From NCBI RefSeq assembly GCF_003952425.1, contig NZ_CP034449.1, forward strand, positions 992,001-1,056,000: a stretch of 64,000 nt of DNA, given 5' to 3'. Of this stretch, positions 23,197 through 33,415 are shown piece by piece. Under the pieces are notes generated by a model that ran no database searches, was not told where the DNA came from, and was given only the letters and a program-made list of their open reading frames with translations. Made by a program: the position numbers and the translations under genes. This DNA comes from Mesorhizobium sp. M2A.F.Ca.ET.046.03.2.1. Lineage in GTDB: Bacteria; Pseudomonadota; Alphaproteobacteria; Rhizobiales; Rhizobiaceae. Numbering within the stretch: the first letter of the stretch is position 1; every line of letters starts with the position of its first letter.

Positions 23197-24093
23197 GTGT
23201 GCTTGAAACCAGCGTCGCACAGACAGCTTCCCCGCGTTTGAGAGATCAACCGGGGATACCCATGAAGAAGGCGGATGAGAAGCCAGTTTTGACGAAGCGT
23301 GAGCATCGCGGCAGGTGGCGGCCCGTCGATTCTGCCGGCTCCGTCGCCTGTGGGTCCTGGCCCGTTCAGCCGGCTTGATTGCCTTTGCCCTGCCTTTAGT
23401 CCCGTGGGCTCCTGCCGGCGGGATTCCAGGTCGACGCGGCCCGATCTAGATTTCATAGTTGTAGATGGTCTAATCGCTGTACTGGATCGAGTTGGCGCGT
23501 TCCTCAGCTTCAACCGTTGCCATATCGAGAAGGTACGTCAGAAGTGTCTCGCCTGATCCGTCTAACACACGGCGCACCTCTTTCAGCATGGATTGAGTGA
23601 ATTGTAGGTTCTCAAGCCTAGTGGGCTGATTCAAATCGGCCTCCCGTAAACAGTGGCGAGGACAAGAATATTAGCTGAAGCTTGCGCGAGAGTTAAATGG
23701 AGCCTTGTCTGCAACGAACGGTGCCAGTGCGTCGGCAACGCGCTGCAGAAACGGCACGAGATCCAGCATCAAACGTGTAGTCCGGCATGGCGGCCGATGA
23801 GCGGCCTGCGCGCGATAGGCTGCGCTTTCGTAGCGCGCTTCGGCGGACATGCCCGCCTTCACGCGCTCAAGCCATTGCATCTTCGCCCCCGCGAACCTCC
23901 CGCCTCAAAAAATCTACCGGCCGAAGCATACGAGGATTTGGGTCCGGTACACGAAAGCGTCGGCTGGCGCTGAGGCTTGGGGTTCTCGGCTCGCCGTAAA
24001 AGACCATTCGCCACGAAGTGGATAGCTTCCCCGAGGCGGATTCTGCCGATCTTTGCCTCAGCATGGGTAGACAGATCGATGAACCCGAAAACT
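23197..24093. other. Region without a supported gene
   Basis: Open frames are short. A 69-codon minus-strand frame at 23671-23880 (MQWLERVKAGMSAEARYE start) has a purine-rich upstream stretch and plausible codon use but no recognisable family. A 38-codon plus-strand frame begins MKKADEKPVLTKREH at about 23262. Neither is strong enough to call. Confidence 0.35.
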
Positions 24094-24309
24094 TCAGCGG
24101 CGGTATCCCTGGCCTCCAAGACGGCAGCACTGAGGAGAGGCAAAACTAGGCGGCCAACGGCTCTGAGCATTGGCCTCGCGTGCAAGCCGTTCGGCTTCCG
24201 AATGCGATAGCCCAATGAGCACTTTGTCACCCACTTCGGCAGGCAGGTTAGTAGACCGGTCGAGGACCAGCCATTGGTCGGCCGGGTCCAGAACGACGAC
24301 GAATCTCAT
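24094..24309 (-). CDS. Small hypothetical protein
   Basis: The 71-residue frame starts MRFVVVLDPADQWLVLDR after a GGAAGCGCAGGA ribosome site. The first 47 residues look like a genuine small alpha/beta protein (strand, strand, then the helix SHSEAERLAREANA). The last 24 residues look out of frame, so a frameshift may have changed its natural end. No function can be given. Confidence 0.4.
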   Translation of the reverse strand: MRFVVVLDPADQWLVLDRSTNLPAEVGDKVLIGLSHSEAERLAREANAQSRWPPSFASPQCCRLGGQGYRR

Positions 24310-25639
24310 TCCTGCGCTTCCTTTCGTTAGTAGGCGCTAACTTAGGGCCAGCCGCGTTGTTCCTGCACGAATAGAATTATTTGAGGCAGCGGCCCTCGGT
24401 GGCGCTGGCCTTGCCGAAAATGGATGTGTCAGAGAGTAAATTGGCGACCGACGGTCTCGGGCGGGGGGCGGAGGGATGCCGTCGGTCACCAGGGATAGGG
24501 GCCATCAAATCAGTGAAATGCTTAGGCCCTGCCTTCGATTAGCATGAAATCAATCAGCTCGAAATCTCAATTGACATAGGGAGTTGGCCGGCAGCGGAGC
24601 GTCCGGCTGCCATCATGTGATAGCCATTCGGTGCCGCCATTGACCACACCCCGAACCAACACCTCGGCGTCGTGGCCGGGCGGGCTGGTTACTGGCCAAT
24701 CCGCGAAAGCACCAATACTGAAGGCCCAGGATATCTAAACCGGGCGCCTCATTTAGAGCCTAACAAGCGAACCAGCAAGGCATCCAGCGGCTCGCCGTCA
24801 ACACTGTCACCCGGCAAATTACTCGGCCGGGCTGAGGGACGAGGATGAGCTTCTCGCCGGCGAGCATAGTCCCTTCATCGCTGGTTCAATGGGTGCCCGC
24901 TGAGACCTGCGAATCGGCGGGCACCAATCGGTACAAAGGTGTATTATTGCCGATCCCTGACGAACTAGACAATGAATATCTCACATTCGGAGTGTCTCCA
25001 GTGCGGACATCAAATCGTTCGGAAAGGGACTTGGTTTAAGCGCATAGCGTATTTCGGATGCCCGTCGTGCAATGCTTCGTCGCGGCTTGGATACCCTGAA
25101 AAGCTACGCCTTTCGCGGCTCATAAACATCTAGGTGTCACTGATGTAATTGACACAACATGCCCCGCTGACTGCCAAGGCCCGCAGCTTGCGAATAAGTT
25201 ACGCCATATGCACCATTCGCCGCATGCTCGATGACGAAATTGACCAACCGGCCCGGTAAGGGCTTTATGCCATGGAAAGTCGGCGACGGCGAGGACGCCG
25301 TCGACACGGTTTGCTGGGCAGCTCGGATTGTGAATTTCCCGATCGGAAATGCAGCAGCCTAAAGGTTTCGGACGCCTTCTTGAATATAAAGAGGAGAGCG
25401 GACCGACTGCGTCTTAGGCCCCTTCACCTATAACGGACATTCAACAGGTGAAGACGACGTGCCTGACGCCCCGACTGCGACCGGGCTGCTTACGTTCGCT
25501 TCTATCATGGCTCAGTGCCGCTACCAAACGGGGTGAAGCTCACTGGGTCCTGATAGCCGCGAAGCTTCTTTCGAACCGGTCCACGACCTCATCGACATCC
25601 GCCATCGCCAGGCAGAGCGGCGGGCACATCCGGACGGCC
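24310..25639. other. Non-coding or decayed region
   Basis: I see no supported gene in these 1.3 kb. A 43-codon plus-strand frame at 25231-25362 (start MTKLTNRPGKGFMPW) has reasonable codon use but no ribosome site or known relatives. The region lies upstream of a truncated enzyme gene and probably contains unrecognisable relics. Confidence 0.45.
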
Positions 25640-26541
25640 AGTGCGCGCAAAAACCAGCGGAGGCCGAGGTTCTTGCCTGGGGCGGGGTCAGCGACATCCT
25701 CGTTTCCAACGAGGTCGTTTCCTCCCGCAAGCTGGCGCGTCTGGCCGCGTTGACCAACATGTCGAAGATTTCGATTTGTGCCGATAGCGCGATCGTGGTC
25801 GACCAGATCGAAGCAGTTGCCGAATCCTCTGCCACGCGGTTGACCGTGCTGGTCGAGATCGACGTCAGCGGCGGCCGTTGCGGTGTGGAGCCCGGCGAAC
25901 CGGCCACGGCGCTGTCGGTACGCATAGCGAGAAGCCGCCATCTGGTGTTCGGCGGCCTGCAATCCTATCAAGGGCGCGCCCAGCACCTGCGCACCGAACA
26001 GGAGCGACGCGACGCAATCGGCCAGGCTGCCGCGCGAACGGCGGATACTGTCGCCGCGATCAGGCGGCAAAAGCTGGAATGCGCTATCATAGGCGGCGCA
26101 GGCACGGGTACCTTTGCCCACGAGGCAGCCAGCGGCGTCTACAACGAGTTGCAGGCTGGGTCCTATGCGTTCATGGATGCCGACTATGCACGAAATCGCC
26201 CCGCTCCCGATTTCGAACAATCGCTGTTCGTGTTGAGCACCGTCATGAGTGCTGCCCGTCCCGGCATCGCGGTTCTGGATTGCGGCCACAAGGGAATTGC
26301 CATCGACAGCGGGCTTCCTCTCGTTCACGCCAGACAGGATATCGACTATGCCGGCGCATCGGATGAGCACGGTTCGCTCATCCTGCGTTCGGATCCCGGA
26401 AGCCTTGCCATCGGAGAAACGCTACGCCTCGTTCCCGGCCATTGCGATCCAACGGTCGACCGCTATGACTGGTATGTCGGCATGAGCGGCAAACGGGTCG
26501 AATGCGTCTTTCCTGTAGCGGCGCGCGGAATGATGCAATGA
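25640..26541 (+). pseudogene. N-terminally truncated D-threonine-aldolase/DSD1-type enzyme
   Basis: The readable part shows hallmarks of fold-type III PLP enzymes related to D-threonine aldolase, D-3-hydroxyaspartate aldolase and D-serine dehydratase: CAQKPAEAEVLAWGGVSDILVSNEVV, VLVEIDVSGGRCGV, GGLQSYQG, GAGTGTF, LQAGSYAFMDADY, and the zinc-site region PGHCDPTV. The first roughly 70 residues, with the PLP lysine in the RPHGKTHK-type motif, are missing. Sequence upstream of 25640 is unrelated, and a stop lies at about 25534. It cannot be catalytically active. It converges on the minus-strand ABC permease. Confidence 0.75.
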
Positions 26542-26646
26542 TGCTCGCGGTTCTTCCAGAGGCCCCACAAGATATGGCCTGGAGACGAGGCGCGCAAAGA
26601 CAACGATAGCTGATGTGATCTTCGGCCCATCCGAAGCCGATTGCCT

Positions 26647-27648
26647 CTACTTGATGATACCGATCTTCTTGCGATCGATGGTGACGAAGACGGCACAAAC
26701 CAGAACCGTCCCCTTGACGATATTCTGAAGGTATGGATCGACGCCGGTCATGTTCATGCCATTCGACAGCAGCGTGATGATCAGAACGCCCAGGATGGTG
26801 CCGACAACACTGCCCACGCCCCCGGTCAAAGGCGTTCCGCCGACCACGACAGCTGCAATGACGTCCAGTTCAAGCCCCTCCCCGAGTTGCGCGGTGGCGG
26901 CCATGGCGCGCGCGCCCTGCAGCAATCCCGCGATGCCGCACAGGGTCCCTAGAAGCACATACATGAGGATCTTCACGCGGGCGACCTGAATGCCTGTCAA
27001 CATAGCGACGCGTTCCCCGCCGCCGACGGCGCGGACCTCGCGTCCGAACACTGTCCTGTTGATGATGCCATAGGCAAACACGGTCAGCACCAAGCCGATG
27101 ATCACCGAATGGGGAATGCCGAAAGTGCGTTCGGCATAGGCGTTGAGGAATTGCTCGTCCTCTATCGACACCGGAGCGCCGCGCGTGAAAAGGAGCACGA
27201 TGCCGCGATAGACCACCATCGCTCCCATGGTGGCTATGAAGGACGGGACCTTGCCCTTGGCGAGGAGCATGCCGTTGATCCAGCCGGCAACCGCGCCAAC
27301 GGCAATGGCCGGGACGATTGCCGCGGCGCCGAGACGATCTGCGGTCAGCGCCGTCACCAATGCCGCGAGGGCGACGATTGAGCCGACCGAAAGATCGATC
27401 GAGCCCGCCATGATGACGAAGGTCATGCCCAGCGCCGCGACCAGCAGCACCGTGCCCTGTTGAAGCACGATGAGAAGGTTGCTGAAGGTCAGGAAGCGTG
27501 GCGACAATATCGAGAAAATCACAATCAGCAGAACGAGCATGGCAAGCGGAAAGCTGCGCTTGACGAGTTCGAGCCTGCCTGCGTTCCGGATCGGCTCGCC
27601 GCTCGCGTTCGGCATCGCCGTTGTCCCGGCTGTCTCGTTCGTTTCCAT
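26647..27648 (-). CDS. Ribose/xylose-type ABC transporter permease
   Basis: The 333-residue protein has about ten hydrophobic segments and the RbsC-family signature GMTFVIMAGSIDLSVGSIVAL, plus VVVGGTPLTGGVGSVVGT near the end. This family forms the membrane channel of carbohydrate uptake (CUT2) systems. It starts two bases after the stop of the ATPase gene on the same strand. The binding-protein gene that should head this operon survives only as a C-terminal piece (29220-29515), so the transporter may be non-functional or may borrow another binding protein. Confidence 0.92.
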   Translation of the reverse strand: METNETAGTTAMPNASGEPIRNAGRLELVKRSFPLAMLVLLIVIFSILSPRFLTFSNLLIVLQQGTVLLVAALGMTFVIMAGSIDLSVGSIVALAALVTALTADRLGAAAIVPAIAVGAVAGWINGMLLAKGKVPSFIATMGAMVVYRGIVLLFTRGAPVSIEDEQFLNAYAERTFGIPHSVIIGLVLTVFAYGIINRTVFGREVRAVGGGERVAMLTGIQVARVKILMYVLLGTLCGIAGLLQGARAMAATAQLGEGLELDVIAAVVVGGTPLTGGVGSVVGTILGVLIITLLSNGMNMTGVDPYLQNIVKGTVLVCAVFVTIDRKKIGIIK

Positions 27649-27650
27649 GG

Positions 27651-29147
27651 TCAGGCCATATGTCCAATGATGTCGTGTTCGGTGGCATCGGCTGCCGTCT
27701 CGATGCGATGCGTGACATATCCCTGTCGGAGCACCAGCAGCCGGTCTGACATTCCGATCAGTTCAGGCATGTCTTCCGAGGACAGGATTATGGCGAGGCC
27801 CTGCGTCGCCATCTGCCTTATGATGCGGTAGATTTCCGCGCGGGCGCCGATGTCGACCCCACGCGTAGGATTGTTGAGCAGGAGCAGGCGTGGCTGGACG
27901 GCCAGGCATTTGCCGATCACCACCTTTTGCAGATTACCTCCCGAGAGCAAACGACAGGACGCATCGACGCTTTGCGCCTTGATGCCGATCTGGGCGATGA
28001 GATCGCCCGCGATGGCGATTGCGGCGGCGCGATCGAAGACCGGCCCATGACGCGGCGGGCGGGCCATCACCAGATTGTCGAGTACGCTGAACTCGGCAAT
28101 CAGCCCTTCATTGTTGCGGTCGCCCGGCAGATGAGCCACGCCCTGCCGCCATGCGAAAGTCGGGCTCGACGGCGCGTAGCGGGCGCCAGCGAGCTTCATG
28201 GAGCCATGGCGCAAAGGCAAGTCGCCGCAAATGGCCGCAAACAGCGCTTCGGCGCCGGCGCCTTTCAATCCGGCAAGGCCGAGGATCTCGCCAGCGCGAA
28301 CATCCAGGCTGATGTTGCTCAGCTCGCGTCCAACCGCGACGTCGCTGACTTCGAGAACGACGGGATCCCGCTCGGTCTTGCCCGGGTCTTTTGCCGGCCG
28401 TGGCGGATAGATGCTTTTCGCAAGCCCGCGCCCCACCATGCGGCGATGAATTTCACGCGGCACGATCTCGCTCGTGCGATACGTTCCGACAAATTGGCCG
28501 TCCTTGAGAATCGTCAATTCGTCCGCGACGGCCAGCACCTCGTCGAGGTGATGGGAAACGAAGGCTATCGTCATCCCCTGCGCCTTGAGTTCGCCGATGA
28601 CGCGAAGGACGGCTTGAACCTCCCGATGATCCAGATAGGCGGTGGATTCATCGAGGAGGAGAATTTTCGGACTTGTCGAGAGAGCTCGAGCGATCTCGAT
28701 GCATTTCAGCTCGCCGAGATTGAGACTGCCTGTATCCGATGAGACCGATATCTGCGCGCCGATCCGCTCCAGGATCGCCTGCGCCGCCGATTCCATGCGT
28801 CTGCGGTCGATGAAACCGAGGCGGCCGGCGAACATCCGCAGGCGGTCGATGAAGATGTTCTCCGCAACGGACAATGAGCGGTTGATCGTGATTTCCTGGT
28901 AGACGAGCGACACGCCAAGGGCCGCCGCGCCGATGACACTTCGTGGGGCGTATCTTGCGCCATCCAAGGTCATTTCGCCGCCGTCAGGCCGTTCGGCACC
29001 GGCAAGCATGCGCAGGGTCGTCGATTTGCCGGCTCCGTTCTCGCCCACGATGGCGTGAACCGTACCCGGCCGCAGCTCAATCGAGACGTCATGCACAGCA
29101 CGTGTCTGGCCGTAGCTCTTATGCAAATTGCTCGCGGTAAGCGTCAT
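27651..29147 (-). CDS. Sugar ABC transporter ATP-binding protein (duplicated ATPase)
   Basis: The 498-residue protein has two nucleotide-binding domains as in RbsA/MglA. The first has GENGAGKST near residue 38 and an LGELKCIEIARAL signature. The second has degenerate Walker A GLKGAGAEALF, a LLSGGNLQKV signature and LLLNNPTRGVD. I chose ATG at 29147, where MTLTASNLHKSYGQ begins; longer in-frame starts add unrelated residues. It energises the permease encoded immediately downstream. The original promoter and binding-protein gene seem lost at the junction near 29515. Confidence 0.92.
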   Translation of the reverse strand: MTLTASNLHKSYGQTRAVHDVSIELRPGTVHAIVGENGAGKSTTLRMLAGAERPDGGEMTLDGARYAPRSVIGAAALGVSLVYQEITINRSLSVAENIFIDRLRMFAGRLGFIDRRRMESAAQAILERIGAQISVSSDTGSLNLGELKCIEIARALSTSPKILLLDESTAYLDHREVQAVLRVIGELKAQGMTIAFVSHHLDEVLAVADELTILKDGQFVGTYRTSEIVPREIHRRMVGRGLAKSIYPPRPAKDPGKTERDPVVLEVSDVAVGRELSNISLDVRAGEILGLAGLKGAGAEALFAAICGDLPLRHGSMKLAGARYAPSSPTFAWRQGVAHLPGDRNNEGLIAEFSVLDNLVMARPPRHGPVFDRAAAIAIAGDLIAQIGIKAQSVDASCRLLSGGNLQKVVIGKCLAVQPRLLLLNNPTRGVDIGARAEIYRIIRQMATQGLAIILSSEDMPELIGMSDRLLVLRQGYVTHRIETAADATEHDIIGHMA

Positions 29148-29219
29148 GAACCGAACGCGTCCAATATCAGGGTGAGGCCTGCCTGCAACCATAAGGCGGC
29201 AGGCAGGCCGAACGTCCGT

Positions 29220-29515
29220 TCAGTTGCTGTATTGCATCTCGAAAACGGCTGGCTTGGCGTCCTTGTTGTAGAAGCGGGAGTGCTGCCGGAAATCATAGGC
29301 GGGCACGCCGCCTGGAAAATCCTTTTCAAACTGCGCGACCCGATCCTTGGTCAGCGGCAGCAGCTTCAGCTTGACGTTGTCGGCACCAGGCGGCACCGGA
29401 ATGCCCTTGATCTGGTCGAAAAGGGTGACCAGCGCGAAGCCGCCCTGAAGCCAATGACCGCCGATGTCGAAAAGCAGTTCGCCGGACTTCACCGCTTCGA
29501 CAGTCGTGCTGCTGG
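29220..29515 (-). pseudogene. C-terminal fragment of a periplasmic sugar-binding protein (minus-strand operon)
   Basis: About 98 residues, from TTVEAVKSGELLFDIGGHWLQGGFAL to EMQYSN, look like the C-terminal lobe of a CUT2-type substrate-binding protein. The N-terminal two thirds, signal peptide and start are missing. It lies just upstream of the ATPase and permease genes on the minus strand, where an rbsB-type gene belongs. Upstream the sequence switches abruptly to the opposite-strand fragment. Confidence 0.7.
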
Positions 29516-29519
29516 AGGG

Positions 29520-29703
29520 CAACGCGTTGCCGCAGAAGGTGTTCTTGCCGATCCCCCAGAAGAACAATGCCGATCTGGCCGAAGGCAAGGACTTCTTCCC
29601 CGACCTGCCGAAGACCTTCTACACGGCCACCGGCTTTCCGCAGTGCTTCCCTGTGTTCACGCCGGATGAGCTGCAGGGCCAGACGGCCGACAACGCCAAT
29701 TGA
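29520..29703 (+). pseudogene. C-terminal fragment of a second periplasmic sugar-binding protein (plus-strand operon)
   Basis: About 60 residues, GNALPQKVFLPIPQKNNADL to the end ELQGQTADNAN, match the last segment of CUT2 binding proteins (lP.p..tn.dl..G.dffpdlp..f.t...p.C.pvft). It sits 58 bases upstream of the plus-strand ATPase gene, where the intact gene should be. Everything N-terminal to it is gone and is replaced by the oppositely oriented fragment. Confidence 0.7.
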
Positions 29704-29761
29704 GCCGTGACACGATCTGGCCGGCATTGCGCCGGCCAGATCGTGCGGCAACGGAGCGCGC

Positions 29762-31288
29762 ATGGCCGATCGCTATGTCGAACTGAAATCGGTGTCGAAA
29801 TCCTATGGCGGCGTCCCGGCGTTGACAAAGGTGGATTTCCGCTGCGAACCGGGACGCGTGCACGCCATTCTCGGCGAGAACGGCGCGGGCAAATCGACGC
29901 TGATGAAATTGTTGGCTGGCGTCATCCAGCCGGACAGCGGAACGATCTCCATCGGCGGGCAGACGGTGCGCTTCTCTTCCCCGCGCGACGCGGCCAAACA
30001 GGGCACTGTCTGCATGTTCCAGGAACTGTCGCTGATGCCGCACCTTTCGGTTGGCGACAATATCGTGCTTGCCGCCCCGCGCACCCGGATGGGACTGGTG
30101 GAGCGTGGCGTCTATCGAGAGGCGCGCGAGGCGTTGGACCTGGTTGGTGCCACGTCAATCCCGCTCGGCGCTCGCGTTTCTGGCCTTTCCCTGTCGGAGC
30201 GACAGCTGGTGGAAATCGCGAAAGCCGTGTTCCGCAAGCCCAAGCTTCTTATTCTTGACGAGGCGACCTCGGCGTTGACCAGCGAGCTCGTCGAAACGGT
30301 GTTCGGTGTCCTCAGGATGCTGAAGGCGCAGGGTGTCGCGATCCTTTTCATCTCACATCGCATGCATGAGGTCTACGCCATCGCCGACCGCATATCCGTC
30401 TTCCGCAACGGCAGACATATCGAGACCTTCGACGTCGGCGCGCGCACGACGGATCAGATCGTGGGCCTCATGATTGGCCGCTCGCTGCAAGAACTCTTCC
30501 CGCCGCGTCGCCCACCTGTGCCCGACACAGCGATCACCGTTCTGGATGTATCTGACGTGAGCTGGCAAAGCCAGCTCGTCAATGTATCGCTGGCCGCGCG
30601 CGCCGGTGAAATCGTCGGGCTCGGCGGTTTGGACGCGCAGGGCCAGCAGCAGATCATGCATGCCGTCTTCGGTGTGTTGCGCGGAGTGACGGGCCGCATC
30701 GACCTCAATGGCAAGCGACTGAACGGGCTGAAGCCGCCGAGGCTGAAACAATCCGATATCGGTCTGGCGCTTGTGCCCGAGGATCGCAAGACAGAGGGGC
30801 TGATCCCCAGCATGTCGGTTGCCCAGAACATGCGTCTGGCGGCTCTCGGGCGGGCGCCATTCGGCTTGCTCGACCTGAACGGCAACAGCGATGCGCGGCT
30901 GCGGCAACTCATCGAACGCCTGGCCCTGACCTATGGTTCGCTCGAGGATCCCGTTGCAACGCTGTCGGGCGGCAACCAGCAGAAGGTGGTGCTGGCCAAA
31001 TGGTTGGTGCTGTCGCCCAAATGTCTGCTGCTGATGGACCCGACGCGCGGCATTGACCTCGGGACCAAGGCCCAGATCTACAGGCTGCTCACCGATCTGG
31101 CGGCCGAAGGAATGGCGGTGATCCTGCAGTCGACCGACTATGAGGAGCTTATCCATTTGTGCGACCGGGTCTATGTCTTCTACCGGGGCAGCGTGGCAAA
31201 GGAACTGAAGGGCGATCAGCTGTCCGCCGACGCGCTCATCGCCGCCTCAATGAACGTGCATCTTCACGCTCGGGCCCAAATGTCATGA
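29762..31288 (+). CDS. Sugar ABC transporter ATP-binding protein (duplicated ATPase)
   Basis: The 508-residue CUT2-type ATPase has its first domain with GENGAGKST (about 40-48), the signature LSLSERQLVEIAKA and LLILDEATSALT. Its second domain has GGLDAQGQQQ in place of a canonical Walker A, then LSGGNQQKVVLAKW and LLMDPTRGID. It follows the binding-protein fragment and overlaps the next permease gene by four bases (ATGA). Together with two permeases and tarD it forms a plus-strand operon. Confidence 0.93.
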   Translation: MADRYVELKSVSKSYGGVPALTKVDFRCEPGRVHAILGENGAGKSTLMKLLAGVIQPDSGTISIGGQTVRFSSPRDAAKQGTVCMFQELSLMPHLSVGDNIVLAAPRTRMGLVERGVYREAREALDLVGATSIPLGARVSGLSLSERQLVEIAKAVFRKPKLLILDEATSALTSELVETVFGVLRMLKAQGVAILFISHRMHEVYAIADRISVFRNGRHIETFDVGARTTDQIVGLMIGRSLQELFPPRRPPVPDTAITVLDVSDVSWQSQLVNVSLAARAGEIVGLGGLDAQGQQQIMHAVFGVLRGVTGRIDLNGKRLNGLKPPRLKQSDIGLALVPEDRKTEGLIPSMSVAQNMRLAALGRAPFGLLDLNGNSDARLRQLIERLALTYGSLEDPVATLSGGNQQKVVLAKWLVLSPKCLLLMDPTRGIDLGTKAQIYRLLTDLAAEGMAVILQSTDYEELIHLCDRVYVFYRGSVAKELKGDQLSADALIAASMNVHLHARAQMS

Positions 31289-32232
31289 CCTGGCTTCGTC
31301 AAAATGCAAGGGAAGCAATTGCCGAGCTCGCTCTCGTGGTGCTTTTCGCCGTCTATATCGCCATTCATCCACGCGGCTTCTCAACCTATGTGGTTACCAT
31401 CTGGTCGAACGAGGGGACGCTGCTTGGGCTTGCCGCGATCGCCCAGTTCTTTGTCGTCCTGGTCAAGGGGATCGACCTGTCGGTAGGATCCGTCGTTGCG
31501 CTGACCAACGTGGTGGCGTCCTTCGTTTTCAACGCGTCTCCAGCGTCGATTGCCCTTGGCATGGTGGCTGTGCTCGCTGTCGGGGCGGCCTGCGGGCTGG
31601 TGAACGGGATCGCGGTCGTCTATGGCCGGGTGCAGCCGATTGTCGCCACCCTGGCGACAGGTGGCATCTTCAGCGGCATCGCCCTGCTTCTGCGGCCAAC
31701 GCCTGGAGGCAGAATCGACGAGACGATGTCGGACGCGCTCACCTATGCGGTGGCGGGCATCCCCGTCTCGGCGGTCATTCTTGCCGTCGTCCTCGTCGTA
31801 TTGCTGGTCCTTTTGCGCCGCACGACCGTCGGGCTGGGCCTCTATGGCGTCGGGTCGTCGGAACAGTCAGCCTACATGACCGGCCTTCGCGTGAATCGGC
31901 TCAAGCTCGTCGCCTATAGCAGCAGCGGCTTCATCGCGGCCCTTGCCGGGATCTATGTCAGCATGGTCACGCTCACTGGTGATCCCAACATCGCGCCGTC
32001 CTACACGCTGAACTCGATTGCCGCCGTCGTTTTGGGCGGCGTTGCGCTGAGCGGTGGCGCGGGTAGCCCCATCGGCGCCGTGATCGGCGCTTTGATCCTG
32101 AAGACCATCTCGTCGCTGATGTTCTTCTCCGGACTGCCCCCATTGGCGCAACCGTTCTTCGAGGGATTGATCCTGGCAACCGCAATTGCACTCGGCGCGC
32201 TTGGCGTTTTCCGGGTGCCGCAGCCGGCTTGA
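31285..32232 (+). CDS. Ribose-type ABC transporter permease (first of two)
   Basis: The 315-residue RbsC-family permease carries FFVVLVKGIDLSVGSVVALTNV and VVLGGVALSGGAGSPIGAV. I start it at ATG 31285, which overlaps the ATPase stop; an upstream in-frame ATG lies inside the ATPase gene. A second permease gene follows after 12 bases, so the channel is probably a heterodimer, as in some rhizobial CUT2 importers. Confidence 0.92.
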   Translation: MTWLRQNAREAIAELALVVLFAVYIAIHPRGFSTYVVTIWSNEGTLLGLAAIAQFFVVLVKGIDLSVGSVVALTNVVASFVFNASPASIALGMVAVLAVGAACGLVNGIAVVYGRVQPIVATLATGGIFSGIALLLRPTPGGRIDETMSDALTYAVAGIPVSAVILAVVLVVLLVLLRRTTVGLGLYGVGSSEQSAYMTGLRVNRLKLVAYSSSGFIAALAGIYVSMVTLTGDPNIAPSYTLNSIAAVVLGGVALSGGAGSPIGAVIGALILKTISSLMFFSGLPPLAQPFFEGLILATAIALGALGVFRVPQPA

Positions 32233-32244
32233 GCTGTACCGCTG

Positions 32245-33240
32245 ATGACTGATGCAACCGAGCGAACCGTTACGCCACGCAAATCACCCCGCTGGCTCAA
32301 CCGGGACCGGATGTCGGTCCTGCTGATCGCCCTAGGCTGCGTCGCTCTGCTTCTGGGCGGCTCGCTATTGTATCCCGGCTTCCTGAAGCCCGGCTACCTG
32401 TTGCAGCAGCTTCAGATCGCCGCCTTTCTTGGCATCATCGCCACCGGCGCCATGATGGTGATCCTGCTCGGCGAGATCGACCTTTCAGTACCGTGGACCA
32501 TCACGGGGACGGCGATTGTCGTCATCTCGGCCTCCGGCAGCTCCAATCCCCTGGTCGCCAGCCTGACAATTCCGCTGGGTCTGTGCCTCGGCATGGCGGT
32601 CGGCTTTTTGAACGCCATCGGTGTCGCCATCTTTCGCGTTCCTGCGATGGTCTGGACGCTGGCCGTCAACGCCATGCTGCTGGGCGCCGCGGTTTTCTAC
32701 ACCGGCAACAGCCGCCCCAACGGTGAAGTCCCCTGGCTGGCAACCCAGGCGGCGACCGGCAGGAGCTTCGGCGTCCCCAATGCTTTTCTCGTTTGGGCCG
32801 TCCTTGCAGCGATCACCGTCTGGATGCTCAAACGGACCGTTTATGGAAACTACCTTTATGCGCTCGGCAATTCGCGACGTGCCGTGTTTCTTGCCGGGGC
32901 ACGGGTTCATCTGGTGAGAGTGGCAACCTTCGTCCTTGCAGGGTTGTTTTCCAGTTTCGGCGCCATCCTCCTGCTAGGCTACACCAACCAGGCCTATCAG
33001 GGTATGGGGGACCCCTATCTCATGCCGGTCATCTCGGCCGTGGTAATCGGGGGAACCTCGATTCAAGGCGGTCGAGGCAACTATATCGGCACCTTCGTCG
33101 GGGCTCTCTTCATCACGCTTCTGTCGTCGATCCTTTCCGTGATGCAGATGCCCCCCGCCGCACGCCAAATAGTCTTCGGCGCAATCATCCTGGTCATGTT
33201 GCTGATCCACGGCCTCACCGACAAGAACGGCGACATCTGA
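32245..33240 (+). CDS. Ribose-type ABC transporter permease (second of two)
   Basis: The 331-residue protein has about ten hydrophobic segments, MMVILLGEIDLSVPWTITGTA in place of the usual DLSVG signature, and VVIGGTSIQGGRGNYIGT near the C-terminus. It is clearly diverged from the preceding permease. It lies 175 bases before tarD on the same strand, so the cargo could be a hydroxy acid rather than a simple sugar; that is an inference from position. Confidence 0.9.
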   Translation: MTDATERTVTPRKSPRWLNRDRMSVLLIALGCVALLLGGSLLYPGFLKPGYLLQQLQIAAFLGIIATGAMMVILLGEIDLSVPWTITGTAIVVISASGSSNPLVASLTIPLGLCLGMAVGFLNAIGVAIFRVPAMVWTLAVNAMLLGAAVFYTGNSRPNGEVPWLATQAATGRSFGVPNAFLVWAVLAAITVWMLKRTVYGNYLYALGNSRRAVFLAGARVHLVRVATFVLAGLFSSFGAILLLGYTNQAYQGMGDPYLMPVISAVVIGGTSIQGGRGNYIGTFVGALFITLLSSILSVMQMPPAARQIVFGAIILVMLLIHGLTDKNGDI

Positions 33241-33415
33241 GGGCGCCAGTTAGATCGGAAGGTCTGGACGTCTGGATGATGCTCGAGGACTTACGAGGAG
33301 GCTGCCCGAGCCATCGCGGAAGCCATCGAAGAACGAAGCCAACTGCACAGGCGATTTCGCAGGCAGCCACTTACTGCAAGGCGGCGGCAGCGCCACTCGA
33401 AGGACAGGACCAAAC

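Noticed and set aside
25540..26370. A 276-codon minus-strand open frame opposite the aldolase remnant
   Set aside because: The plus strand carries the PLP-enzyme motifs; the minus frame has no recognisable feature.
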